In this document: positions 54,397 through 64,000 of the stretch, in pieces
How positions within the stretch are numbered: position 1 is the first letter of the stretch
Layout of the letters: the number at the start of each line of letters is the position of its first letter
Source of the DNA: Favolaschia claudopus
Lineage: Eukaryota; Basidiomycota; Agaricomycetes; Agaricales; Mycenaceae
Direction: 5' to 3'
Assembly (NCBI GenBank): GCA_037176885.1
Contig: JAWWNJ010000120.1
Location: forward strand, 1-64,000
Length of the DNA stretch: 64,000 bases
The notes under the pieces: model-generated
Databases searched by the model: none
Told to the model about the DNA's origin: nothing
What the model saw: the letters and a program-made list of their open reading frames with translations, nothing else
Made by a program: the position numbers and the translations under genes

Positions 54397-56061
54397 ACAA
54401 ATGTTGTGGGCCTCCAGAAGGAACGTAATGAACAGGGTCGTTGTTGGCGTTCATGACAAGAGTCAATTGAAGTGATCCGTCGGAGCTGGATTTTGATGGC
54501 GAAAAGTCCTCGGCATTGGGCGAGAGCTTTTGGCAGGTCGAATTGTGAGCACTGAATCCAAACTGAATCAGTGTGTTGTTCTTAGCTACAGCCGTTTTGG
54601 AAACAATATACGGGTTTTGATTGAGTGGTGCTCGTTCATTTGTGCTTACCTTTGTTTTGCTTCCCATCACCAGCTCACCCTCGGAATGGAGAAGTTCCCA
54701 TGCCAAAAATCGGTCATTCCGAGGCTTTTCTGGGTGCCGAAAACGCGTTTTCCTGGCCGAGGGATTTCCCCTTGGGGAAGGGTAAAACAATGACCCACCG
54801 TGGGAACCTAGACCGTTTTCGGAATGGAGAAGTTCCCCAGCGGTTTTTCGACCATACTACTGGGTGTCCAAAAGGGGAAAAGCACGCAAAAAGGCGGGAA
54901 AAGAAAGAAAAAGAAAGAGAAAAGGAAGAGACACGTGATCTGTTTGGGGAGAGCATGGAGAGGTTTTTGGGAGGCTCAGAAAAAGCCAAGGCGGGGTATT
55001 TTCGTGCTTTGTTGAAGCCTTTTCAATCACTCAATGCATCCATTGCACAAAATAAACCTTAAAACAGCGGGACACACAATTAACTGGCAACGGATAACAA
55101 AGTCTAACGGTAGATATGAAAGGAGAGGAGAGGAGGATGAACTCTGTCTCGCAAACAGGCTATCGCATCCAAAATAAAAATAAACCTGCGGTATCAATTG
55201 CGTATATTTGTATCGTTGACTTGACTGAATTCTGATTCTGAATGCACACTAGGGGAAGTAGAAGCTCAACTACTGGCTGATGATGCAGCTGCAGCATGCA
55301 GATATTTTAAAAGAAAGATAATACTAGGCTTACAGAAGATGATAGAAAATTCAAAAGCAGCCCAGTTTACCAGACCTAGAATGGGGATTTCCGGGTAAAT
55401 CAAGGACTGAATTAAACAATATTAAGATCTGCCCACCCGTTCTTTCCCTCGCCTCAGGGTGCATCACTGGAAAGCCCAGAAGAAACGAAGAAAAAATAAT
55501 TGATCGCGACTAGCGAGAAAATCTTACGAGTTTGAACGGAGGGAGAGCATTCAAAACAAAGTGAGTGCTGCCGATATTTTTCTGGAGCATCCGGAGGAGC
55601 GGTAGATCCATTAGACAATCAAACTTTTGCAGCTGGACTTGATAAATTCGGGTCAAACCCTCTGCAACGCAACTTTCCGCTTGCGGAGACAAACCTTCAA
55701 AGTATTCATTGACAGTGTTTGAAGTTGAACTCGTCACTGAGGGCCGCAAAATTTGTACAGCCGTCACAGAACATGAGCTCACTGGCAGAAGAACAATTCA
55801 AACTGACCTGTTTTGTATTCGAATGGAACGGGATGAACATACATTTTGATTCTGTGAGCAGATTGCGTCGTGAGACTGTATTAGAGCGGGGGAGAGTTAT
55901 TCAAGTTCTGTCATCTTCGAACTGAGTATAAGTAGTAGGAGGTTGGATTCAATGCAAGGATCTTGTGTGGGAGTTCAAGAGTTCATGAGAAATATGCTCC
56001 AACATTGAGCATTACAATTATCTCTTGCGTGGGATCTACTGCGCGCGGACGCGTAGCCTGG
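54397..56061. other. No recognisable gene
   Basis: Holds the word GGAATGGAGAAGTTCCC twice (about 54683 and 54822), with mirrored CTTGGGGAAGGG and CCTTGGGGAA pieces, and several short frames. No firm feature. Confidence 0.35.
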
Positions 56062-57030
56062 ACTTAACTAATTGTGTACTCGGACGGCTCCATGCGTCCG
56101 ATGCATCGTGTTCGTCGAGTCGGTGCGGAATATGTGATTTACCACGAGGGGAATGAGATCGCAGCCTCCAGCATTGGCTTGGGGAGCCACGCGGAGGTGT
56201 ACGACGGAGAGCTAACTGGCCTCCCCTTTGGGGCGGCAAAAGCGTTCAAAATAGCGAAGGAAAACCCGCAGATCACTCACATCCACCTATTTACAGACAA
56301 CACGTCCGCTATTCAGACAATCTTCTCACCGAAACCCCGCGCAGGCCAACTCCTGGCCTTCAAGTTTCACCAACTCGCCTGCGCTTTCCTCGACACCGAT
56401 CCGTCGCACGCAATCGAAATTGCGTGGTCACCGGGCCACGAGGACATCAAAAAAAAACGACCGCGCTGACGAACTCGCTAAACGAGGCGCTGACCTGTCG
56501 ACCAAGGCCCCCGGCACCTTATCCAACGCCTTGCGAAAGTCAAAAGAGAAAACAGCTCGCACCTGGAAAAAGGAGTGGAAGAACTCCACGAAAACGGGAC
56601 GCTACGCCAGTGCCAATCGCATAGGCCGGCGCTGAAACCCACCCCCCACTTCAAGTCGCTCAGCCGCGAGGTTTTTGGAAGGGTGACACAACGTAGAATT
56701 GGCCACGGATACATAGGCGAGTACTACGAAAAATTCGTACCCTCCGAGAACGTTAACTGCCCATGCGGCGAACGACTCCAGACCCGCGAGCACATTCTGC
56801 GCGATTGCCCGCGCTACGACGACCACCGCCACCTACTCCGTGAGGCCTCGAGGGACTTGGCCATGCCCGAATTATTAGGCACACGCAAAGGCATAGACGC
56901 CTTGGCCAAGTTCATAGAGGCCTCGGGCGCTTTCACGAAGACTGGGCGTCCGTTTGCAAAGGCGGACCTCCCCACATTTGAAGACGAGCCCGACCCTTGG
57001 TTGTCGGACGACGAAGACGACGGCGGGTAG
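56062..57030 (+). pseudogene. LINE 3' end: RNase H and zinc-binding C-terminus
   Basis: RNase H runs from VYSDGSM (first Asp) through HAEVYDGELTGL (Glu) and HIHLFTDNTSAIQ (second Asp) to IEIAWSPGHED, where an A9 run near 56450 shifts the frame; DRADELAKRGAD follows. After another shift near 56620 the C-terminus shows GHGYIGEYYEKFVP and NCPCGERLQTREHILRDCPR, a CxC...H...C zinc motif, then an acidic tail. The same layout as 18053-18878 but clearly diverged. Endonuclease and RT are absent, so it is a 5'-truncated LINE. Pyrimidine-rich sequence follows. Confidence 0.7.
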
Positions 57031-57822
57031 GCGAACGCCCGCAAGATGATGCCCCCAGGACAGAAGCGTCCCCACTATTCACTTCCCTCCCCCGCCGACA
57101 CCCGCGCGCCCTTGTGGCCCGGCAATCTTCTCTTCTTTTCTTTCTTTTTCTTCCTCTGTAGATAGTTTATCTACTTTATGCTCTATGGCCCCATGCACTA
57201 TGCATCCGCCACTATACCCCGGTAATTCACACTACTTACCTTACACTCCGAGACTATACTCTACCAACTACGGGACGATTCCTCCCTAGAGCTACTCCCC
57301 TCTATTTATTGCCCCACGGGCACCGCGTCTTAGTAGTTTGTTTACTTGTTGCGGTATCTATATTACAATCGAGGACCCCCGGTCCCTGCCAGACAAACCA
57401 GCCAACATTAATTTGTCTTTCATTCGTATTGGCCAAAGGCCCCATAATGCCGTCAACCGCCCCACTATGTCGTCAGGATCTGTTGAGATGTTGAGTTCTT
57501 GCCCACCGCTCCACCAGACTCCACCCACTGCCGTCTCGCGTCTTCCGACCTCCGCTCAACCTCCGCTCCACAATGTTTCAGACACGCCCCAGTCGCAATC
57601 TATTGTACTGTACACCGTAGTCTCGCCTTCAATTCTATATTACAATCGACAGGACACACCAACTGTTGTCAATTGCGTTGAAGCTTCAAAGGCACAGGAT
57701 TAGAACCTCATCAGAGAATAAGCAACAAAAGCGACATACCAATAGACCGAATCCAGTCGGTGGTTTGTGATGAATGAGCGGGCAACCGAGCACACCCGTC
57801 GAAGATACCGGCACTGGCACAG
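57031..57822. other. LINE 3' flank, no gene
   Basis: Pyrimidine-rich sequence after the LINE stop, then AT-rich DNA without recognisable coding or repeat structure up to element Z. Confidence 0.4.
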
Positions 57823-58842
57823 AAAACGCTATTGACCCAAGACTGTAGCGTATGCCGTAAGTCCGGTGAATCTCCGCTGTCATGGTTTCCCCCGACACTT
57901 GCCCGAGCTTCCGTCGAGTGTTTGAGGCAAAGTCACCACCTACATACCCAGACTGGTTCTATATTTTCATGTTTATTGTACTGTTTAGTGTGGAAAACAT
58001 TGAACTACTTAACATATTTGATTGAGGAAAAATAACACGCCATGTCACATCACATGACTGTGACTTTGCTACTTTCTCCTCCCAGCATCAGTCTTCGACG
58101 CCAGACACCAACTCAAGATGGAAGGAGGAACCCGCCGGTGCAGCAAATGCCGCAAGTACAAGATCGTATCCGCGGACACGTGGAAAGCCAAATTTGGTGC
58201 CAATGGGTTTTACTTAACCAGTAATTGTCGGGCCTGCTGCGAGGCTTCGAGCGCTGCGATACGTGAAAAACGCGAGAAAAACGGTGCCAACAAGAGAACA
58301 TTTCCGATGAAACAGAGGATGAAAAGTCTGACCTCTCGGACTCGGGAGACCCGCGCGACCACATGGCTCAAGGTAACAAACAGTCTGCAAGGTATACCGA
58401 AACACGATGGGATATAAAGTTCTATAATCATTTATTCAATATCAACATTTATTTAAAGTAGCTAGTATTTATTGCTACGAGATTCTGAGGCACACGGTCG
58501 GTTTTGGGAAGTGACGCAAATGAATTTCAGCGAACGGTCGTTCAAATCCAGTTGCGTCATACCGAAGATTGACCGGGAACTAATACGGTGAGGATTTGGT
58601 GAGGATCCATCTAAGAAACTTCTAAATTTGGAAGTCCTGCTCAAAGCAAATTGTTGTGCCACAAAAAGCATCGGTTTTTGCTGCACACAAAGTAATATAC
58701 TTTATTGACCTTCACCTCAAAGGGGAGGTGCCGCGCGAGCCATATTTTCGCCTCTGAACAATCGCCAAGATTCCACTAAGACGTGACAGCGGAGATCACC
58801 GGACTTACGGCATGCGCTACAGTCTTGGGTCAATAGCGTTTT
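57823..58842 (+). mobile_element. TIR element Z, copy 2
   Basis: 1020 bp with the same 59-bp inverted ends as 40098-41118. The left TIR here has one extra A in GGTGAATCTCC. The copies differ mainly by one-base indels, many in homopolymers. Flanks are unrelated to those of copy 1 and show no duplication. Confidence 0.8.
58118..58417 (+). pseudogene. CxxC protein gene of element Z, frameshifted copy
   Basis: Identical to the copy at 40390 through the CxxC...CxxC region, then one missing G in AACAAGAGAACA shifts the acidic tail into another frame. See the entry at 40390. Confidence 0.55.
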
Positions 58843-59205
58843 CTGTACCCACTCGCAGACGACATTATTTAGCATAGGTAATAACCTCCTGCAGAAGTTG
58901 CCTAGAGCTCCAGTTATTTTTTTACATACAACCAACATGAATATCTAACATTTGGGAGAGGGGATTTGCCCCAATGTCATTGGTTGTTGCAGAGCGAATT
59001 GTTTTGTCGAGCGACACCCGAAATGGAAATGTTTGATGGCACCACGTGACGTTCGTCGAGGGTGGATTACAAGTGGATTATTCAATTTACAGACAATGCC
59101 TGTTGCTATCAAGGGTGTCAGAAATCGAGCCGCCTCTTCAACCACTAGATTTCCAGGAAGCAAAGCCGTTCCATATCAAAGCAAAGAGGACGAGGGTACA
59201 AACGC

Positions 59206-61000
59206 GTGAAGAGCCCTTCACGCGGCCTACAGACTATATACTACCTTGCTAACGACGACGGCAACGAAGACAGCAACGCCGAAGACGACGACGAAGAAGG
59301 CCACGATGATCGCCGCCAGAAAGATGAAGAGTCCACCTCCGATGAGGAGGAAGATCCCTTTCGGCACAGGCGAAGCAAGGCGGACGGACGGAACCACTCC
59401 AAGAAGGAGGACCCCTCTAGGCGTAAGAGGGGAGCTGCTCCTCAGAAGAACGTCGACGAACGCGGGAAGGTATGATGGACACACCTTGGTGACTGTACTG
59501 ATTAATCATAGATTCCCCAGTCGGTCCTTCTCGTCAGCAGGTGGTTCAGAGTACGTGACCATTGGCTTATAGTTTAGTTTTCTGGCCCAAATCATTTATC
59601 TTTTTTCGCAGGGGACAAAAATAAAGGTATGAGTATTTTTCATTTACAGGCTTTACCTGATATATCTCTTTGCAGCTGTAGCTGTCTTAGAGGCGCACCA
59701 GAAGAAGAACCGCGCAACGAAGCTCCTTCGACACAGCGTCTGGAGCAACATCGACTACTTCAGCAGGGTGAAGACGAGGGTGAGGAGGGCGAGAGTGAGG
59801 AGGGCGAGGGCGAGGAAGACGAGAGCGAAGACGACGAAGAGGTCAGCCAGGGCAAGGGCAAGAAGAAGAGGAGGACCAAAAAGGACCCTTCCACCAATCC
59901 GCAGGTCTTTGGTTTCTATCCAGCTAATTGGGTATGGGTCTTTCAGCAAGTCAAGGATCGTCTGCTAGTCTACTTGCTCCACGTCGAGCTTTTTCCTGAG
60001 TTCAGCTCCATGGAGAGCCTATTCAGAAAATGGTTCAATACTGTGATTGCCCAAGCAGAGGAGCAGAGGAAACTCAAGTTGAAAGAATGTTTGTGATGTT
60101 TTTCATGTTCTTTCTTCAACAGCTGATAGCCAGGGATACCAGAATATTTCCACGATTATAGCGATGATATGAAACTCATGGTATGTGCTCTTTACATTGT
60201 TTATCTGAGCTGACCTTCCGCCAGTTGTTCCTTTCCGAAGTAACCTCAGACTGAGATGCAAGGAGGAGGTCGTCAAAGTCTTCCACCATCGCTATCTCAG
60301 TTTGATTGAGCTCACTGAGGAAGACTACGAGCAAATGAGTTCACCGCCCGGCCAACAGGAAGAGATTGAAGCAAAGATCCAGAAGGTGAGTGGTCTCAGC
60401 TATCAATGCAGTCGGTATTTATCCCAAACAGGTGAAAGATGTGCTTGTGAAAAACCACGCTTATCATATGGACGGAAAGGACTCTGCTGTATGTTTCCTC
60501 TATATTCTCTTCACTTCTGACCGGTTTTAGGGGAAACACAACAACTTCATGAACGCCGCCATAGGAGACCTTGCCTTTGCTTTACAAAAAATTGGAGAAC
60601 GCCCGTTATACAAAGAGCACTCCAAGAAATTCAAGACGTACTCCCTCCGCTACATTGCTGCCTGCGCTACTCTCGTGACTTTCTTCTTCTCAGTATCATG
60701 GCAATAGCTGACTTATCTGAGCAGCTTCTCAATTGCATTGACGAGTACTTAGGCTACACTGGATCGCATGTAAAATTCCAGCACACGAAGTATTTGCCTG
60801 TTTACAACAAGGTGGTACATGATTTGGAGAACATCGAGAAAAACGAGTACCACTGGGACAAAACCTCGCAGCGGTGGCAGGAGTGGGCTGATAAGGCGGC
60901 GAAGCAGTTGCAGGGTAACAAGAATCGGTCGAAGATGGTGGGGGATGACACAGAACGGGCGAATGATATTTTTTTCGCAATTTCCCTGTTTTTGGTGTGA
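59206..61000 (+). CDS. Multi-exon hypothetical gene, DUF6532-like
   Basis: Seven plausible introns: 59470-59511, 59551-59611, 59627-59675, 60181-60224, 60386-60431, 60489-60530 and 60675-60724. All are GT-AG, and several have CTGAC or CTGAT branch points. The N-terminus is highly charged (NEDSNAEDDDEEGHDDRRQK) and a second acidic/basic stretch follows near 59770-59880. The C-terminal part has FSSMESLFRKWFNTVIAQAE, KHNNFMNAAIGDLAFALQ and, across the last intron, YIAACATL-LLNCIDEYLG followed by YLPVYNKVVHDLENIEK. That order resembles the basidiomycete-specific DUF6532 domain of unknown function. The start codon is uncertain, and one frame conflict remains around 59760. This is the best candidate host gene here. 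Confidence 0.5.
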
Positions 61001-61014
61001 ATTATATCGGCACT

Positions 61015-61165
61015 ACGGGAAACCTACTGGAAACTATGGACAAGCTATGGACCTCCACACGAGGCTACAAGGAAGCTATGGACAAACTATGGGCCGCTAC
61101 CACGAAACTATGAACAAACTATGGACAACTATGGATCGCTACCAGGGAACTATGGACCGCTACGT
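61015..61165 (+). repeat. Degenerate tandem repeat (AACTATGGAC)
   Basis: Roughly ten imperfect copies of AACTATGGACAA or AACTATGGACCGCTAC follow the gene stop. The style resembles the low-complexity end of the 1.25-kb repeats, but the words differ. Confidence 0.6.
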
Positions 61166-62199
61166 AGATTCACATCTCCTACGGAGTACTACGTTGATTT
61201 CCTTGATTCTATAGATTCCTATCAACACGGGGGCCTTTCTACGCTTACTACAACGACTATAGGTGCTACCGTGCACTACGTAGGGCTCCATACTGCACCC
61301 AGGTATTGCTGATGCAAGTTCTTTTACTTTATTAGAGCAGAGCATCATTGCGGGCGAGGGAAGAAGATCGGGATGTGCGACATGAGAAGGCATAGATATA
61401 TCATAGGGCATAGACATAGGTAAGGGCATATAGTATAGTAACAGCAAAGAGGTTCCCTCTGGCGCGATTGTAGTCCCCCCCCTCGAAGACTGGTGTTCTT
61501 GGAAAGCCATAGGTCGAAACGGGATGGAGGGACGACATCCTCGACATCCCCAGGCTGCTTGAGGATACTGTACCATTTCGACCGATTTTTCAGGTCACAG
61601 GTCACAGCCGATTTCATTTGATGTGTGCAAAAATCTAGTCTCACCAAGTCAGACTCTACAAGATTTATGATAGTCGATAAATCTATTATATAGAGTCTGA
61701 ACTTGATGGCGCCTGCCATCCAAGATGTGACACACGTGCCAGTTCACACGGTCGGATAAGGAAATGACACGTCGTTCGGAAAACTTGGCGGTCCAACTTG
61801 AGAGCCCAATATGGAGCTTGTTGGCTGTATGGAGGGCTTAAAACCCCACATTTACATTTGCTGGGGTTATATTTACCATTGTGAAGCATCTGGGACTTTT
61901 GGACGGGGCCGTAATCCCGAAGATAATATACTCATTCCATGAACATAATATTACTTGATGAATATGGTCCCAAAACGTGTAGTAGCACGGAGTTATGTGT
62001 ATTTATGGGCTGGGCAGTCTTCCGATACTTCCCCAGGCTTGCGAAGCCTTCACAGTGGTGGTCGCTGCGTACCACAGCACCGACGCGCATACGTGTCATT
62101 CCCCATTGGGGCGTGGGGAAATGCACATGATGTTACAACTGTGACAAAACCGAGGTCCGGGTCGACCCCCGCCAACAATTTCAGACTATGCGGATTGTA
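61166..62199. other. No gene; one MITE end
   Basis: At 61566 a family-5 end TACTGTACCATTTCGACC followed by CAGGTCACAGGTCACAG appears without a partner. The rest is unrecognised. Confidence 0.4.
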
Positions 62200-62700
62200 C
62201 AGATGGCGTTGAAGCGTGGGCAAAGTTGGCGGAGATCTACGAGAAAGACTCCCGACCGAGCCGTATCGCGCTTAAACGCGACTTCTACACATTTGATCAC
62301 AATGCCCTAAAGCCGATTCAAGATTACATATCCGGCATCAGGCGGCTGGCCTCGGCATTGCGAGCAATCGGTGTCAAGATTGACGCTCGTGATGAGGTGG
62401 ACGTGATGATCTACAACTTGTCCTCGGAAGCATAGCCTCGACATTGACAGCATCATCCGCCGAACTAACCGTCGCGGATGTAACCGGCGCACTGTTGGAT
62501 GAAGAAAAGAGGCGTGGCGGACCTCCGCACGATGGGGGAACCGCGTTGGTAGCTTACCGGAAGAAGAAGTTCTCGGAAAGGGCATATCGCGAAGAATTGT
62601 CCATCGGGACAAGACCGTGACGCTGGGAAGGCGCATGACATGGCGACGGAAAGCAGCGGGTACGCATTTTAGGATCACGCAAGGCTGGGTAACGGAACGG
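62200..62700 (+). pseudogene. Ty1/copia gag remnant
   Basis: Frame at 62226-62435: AEIYEKDSRPSRIALKRDFY, then PIQDYISGIRRLASALRAIG and DEVDVMIYNLSSEA, a UBN2-type gag domain. Following DNA in other frames still reads VADVTGALLDEEKRRGG, so indels broke the frame. Protease and pol are gone. The remnant leads to a polypurine tract and LTR. It is not the same copy as that at 20938-37717. Confidence 0.65.
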
Positions 62701-62806
62701 CTCTAGGGGGAGCGGCCAGATATTTGATTTGGCAAAGCTGAGTGCTCGTTACCAGCGGATTCTGGGAACTAGTTTAGTTTTGTTTTCTGTAAGGCTCAAG
62801 GGGGAG

Positions 62807-62953
62807 TGTTGGATTTGTGAGCCCGAAGTATAGCCGAGGCGGCTTACTCACATCATTCTGCCGGGGCGTAGATAGTTCTAGATAATATTCGTAGTATAAA
62901 TACAGGACCACTGAAGCCTAAAGCTCCAGTGGATTGTAACCCAAGACCTAACA
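62807..62953 (+). repeat. Copia 3' LTR
   Basis: 147 bp from TGTTGGATTTGTGAGCC to GACCTAACA, directly preceded by the polypurine tract AAGGGGGAG. Contains TATAAATA near its middle. The matching 5' LTR is not in view. Confidence 0.6.
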
Positions 62954-62957
62954 GTCG

Positions 62958-63523
62958 TAGGCTCGATACCAGCCGTTATAGTGGTAATGACGAGCAAGCA
63001 GGTATTACTTACTATAACGGCTGGAAGCACTTAGCCGTAGATTGATAGACGGAAATTTCAAACTCCGACTATACCTTATTAGGAAACATCTCCGGGCTCA
63101 AGCTGCTCAGTTTGTGCCCATATTGGCTCGGAGGTTGCTGGAAACTCTTGTGATCCATTCTAATCATGCATTCAAGTGATTCTGAGCTGAAACTGACCAG
63201 AAATCAGAACTACAATGAAGTTTTCTAGCATTTTTTTTTTTTTTTTGAGGTCAATGAGGAATTCGAGCGCAAGGAACACCTTTGTAAAATATTAAGAGGC
63301 CTTACTTTGATGTAGCATGCGAGGGACAGGTATTCTGAAGCAATATCTGTAGAAAAACACGAATACAAGGTGCTTTCAGCCTCGGAGATACTTCCTGATA
63401 AGGTATAGTCGGAGTTTGAAATTGCCATCTATCAATTTACGGCTAAGTGCTTCCAGCCGTTATTGGACACAATACTTTGCTTGCTCGTCATTGCGCCTAC
63501 AGTAACGACTGGTGTCGAGCCTA
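62958..63523. mobile_element. Mutator-like MITE with 9-bp target duplication
   Basis: Arms of about 130 bp start TAGGCTCGATACCAGCCGTT and contain AATGACGAGCAAGCA and TTTCAAACTCCGACTATACC. TAACAGTCG flanks both sides (62949-62957, 63524-63532) and overlaps the end of the copia LTR. The first 17 bases are nearly those of 21478. The interior has a T15 run and no gene. Confidence 0.75.
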
Positions 63524-63590
63524 TAACAGTCGAGTGCCCAAGCTATTGTGAAACAGCCGAATCACATGTTCGGGAATCTCCAGTCCCGCA

Positions 63591-63929
63591 TTGATTGTTA
63601 GAAAGGTCTCTAAAGGCACACTGGCAGTTTGTCAAAATGACGGAAACCCAGTCAATCAAATGGAGAAGATTGCTTTGCAGCGCGTAAATTCAGACGGGAC
63701 CAGGTGCTATCTGTCGACTCCCCGCTTTGCTTTCGCTAGAAGGGAGGACAATATGCATCCGAGTGCCACTGGCTCATCAGAACAGGGGGAAAGCTACGCT
63801 CTATTATTCCAGCCCCCTCATACACGGTATCAAGTCGAGAACGGTGTTCAAATAGAAGTAGACGATCTTGACGATCACCTTTGTTGGACCATTGTGGGGA
63901 TATGTGCGTCTTTTCTCGGTTGTATTTGA
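63591..63929 (+). CDS. Unidentified ORF near window end
   Basis: 112 codons beginning MIVRKVSKGTLAVCQNDGNP and continuing to VENGVQIEVDDLDDHLCWTIVG. The composition looks protein-like. A possible donor site GGTTGTATTTGA or an exon end near 63900 cannot be judged because the window ends. No family recognised. Confidence 0.3.
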   Translation: MIVRKVSKGTLAVCQNDGNPVNQMEKIALQRVNSDGTRCYLSTPRFAFARREDNMHPSATGSSEQGESYALLFQPPHTRYQVENGVQIEVDDLDDHLCWTIVGICASFLGCI

Positions 63930-64000
63930 TATTTCTGATTGTCCCAACTATCAGCCAGACTACAATACACTTTATTTGATGCACGAGCTCTTAATGATAG

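Noticed and set aside
54625..55062. 145-codon plus-strand frame with Lys/Glu-rich end
   Set aside because: It consists of repeated GGAATGGAGAAGTTCCC-type DNA followed by an A/G-rich run. The coding appearance comes from composition.
1..64000. CRISPR arrays, rRNA genes, bacterial-type operons or riboswitches
   Set aside because: No regularly spaced repeats, rRNA-like segments or bacterial gene organisation were seen. Intron and transposon types are eukaryotic.

Overview
The window looks like a transposon-dominated stretch of a filamentous fungus, most likely a basidiomycete of the Agaricomycetes type. The evidence is short GT-AG introns of 42-61 nt with CTGAC-like branch points, a chromodomain-bearing Ty3/gypsy element, Ty1/copia gag fragments, Tad1-like LINE pieces, a DIRS-type tyrosine-recombinase retroelement fragment, a fungal DDE_3 mariner transposase and many TA-flanked MITEs. 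Ordinary host genes are scarce. The best candidate is a multi-exon gene at about 59.2-61.0 kb.

Region by region. 1-7.5 kb holds unrecognised sequence and five different TA-flanked inverted-repeat elements. 7.88-13.83 kb is a complete but non-coding LTR retrotransposon (LARD1, minus orientation) with near-identical 412/414-bp LTRs and an ACTCC target duplication; it splits a minus-strand ORF. 14-20.8 kb carries the 3' end of a LINE and more MITEs. From 20.9 to 37.7 kb there is a nested stack. A copia gag-protease reading frame is interrupted by a Mutator-like MITE and by a chromovirus (22021-37099, target duplication CCCCC). That chromovirus is itself interrupted by a TA-MITE in its 5' LTR and, inside RNase H, by a second non-coding LTR element (LARD2, 26098-34846, target duplication TTCAC). 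The 5' LTR of LARD2 carries a 56-nt insertion flanked by an 8-bp duplication.

38.2-44.2 kb contains two diverged copies of an unidentified 1.25-kb repeat, a 1.02-kb element with 59-bp perfect terminal inverted repeats and a small CxxC/CxxC protein gene, an orphan LARD2-type LTR, and a deleted DIRS element between 190-bp direct repeats. 45.3-48.8 kb holds an intact LINE ORF1 without ORF2, a decayed two-exon gene and a mariner transposase that lacks its first catalytic Asp. 50.5-54.1 kb is a mosaic of palindrome-rich TIR elements and a tRNA-derived sequence. 56-57 kb holds a second LINE 3' end, 57.8-58.8 kb the second copy of the CxxC element, and 62.2-63.5 kb a copia remnant with a 3' LTR and another Mutator-like MITE.

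The most unusual signal is a pair of 56-57-nt insertions (2308-2364 and 26329-26384). They share an identical 23-nt head and a different but perfectly paired 3' hairpin, and each lies between 8-bp direct repeats with the empty site visible elsewhere in the window. The two LARDs also look modular: they are built from repeated short hairpins with covarying stems and from strand-biased TGGGGGGC tracts that copy the polypurine tract.
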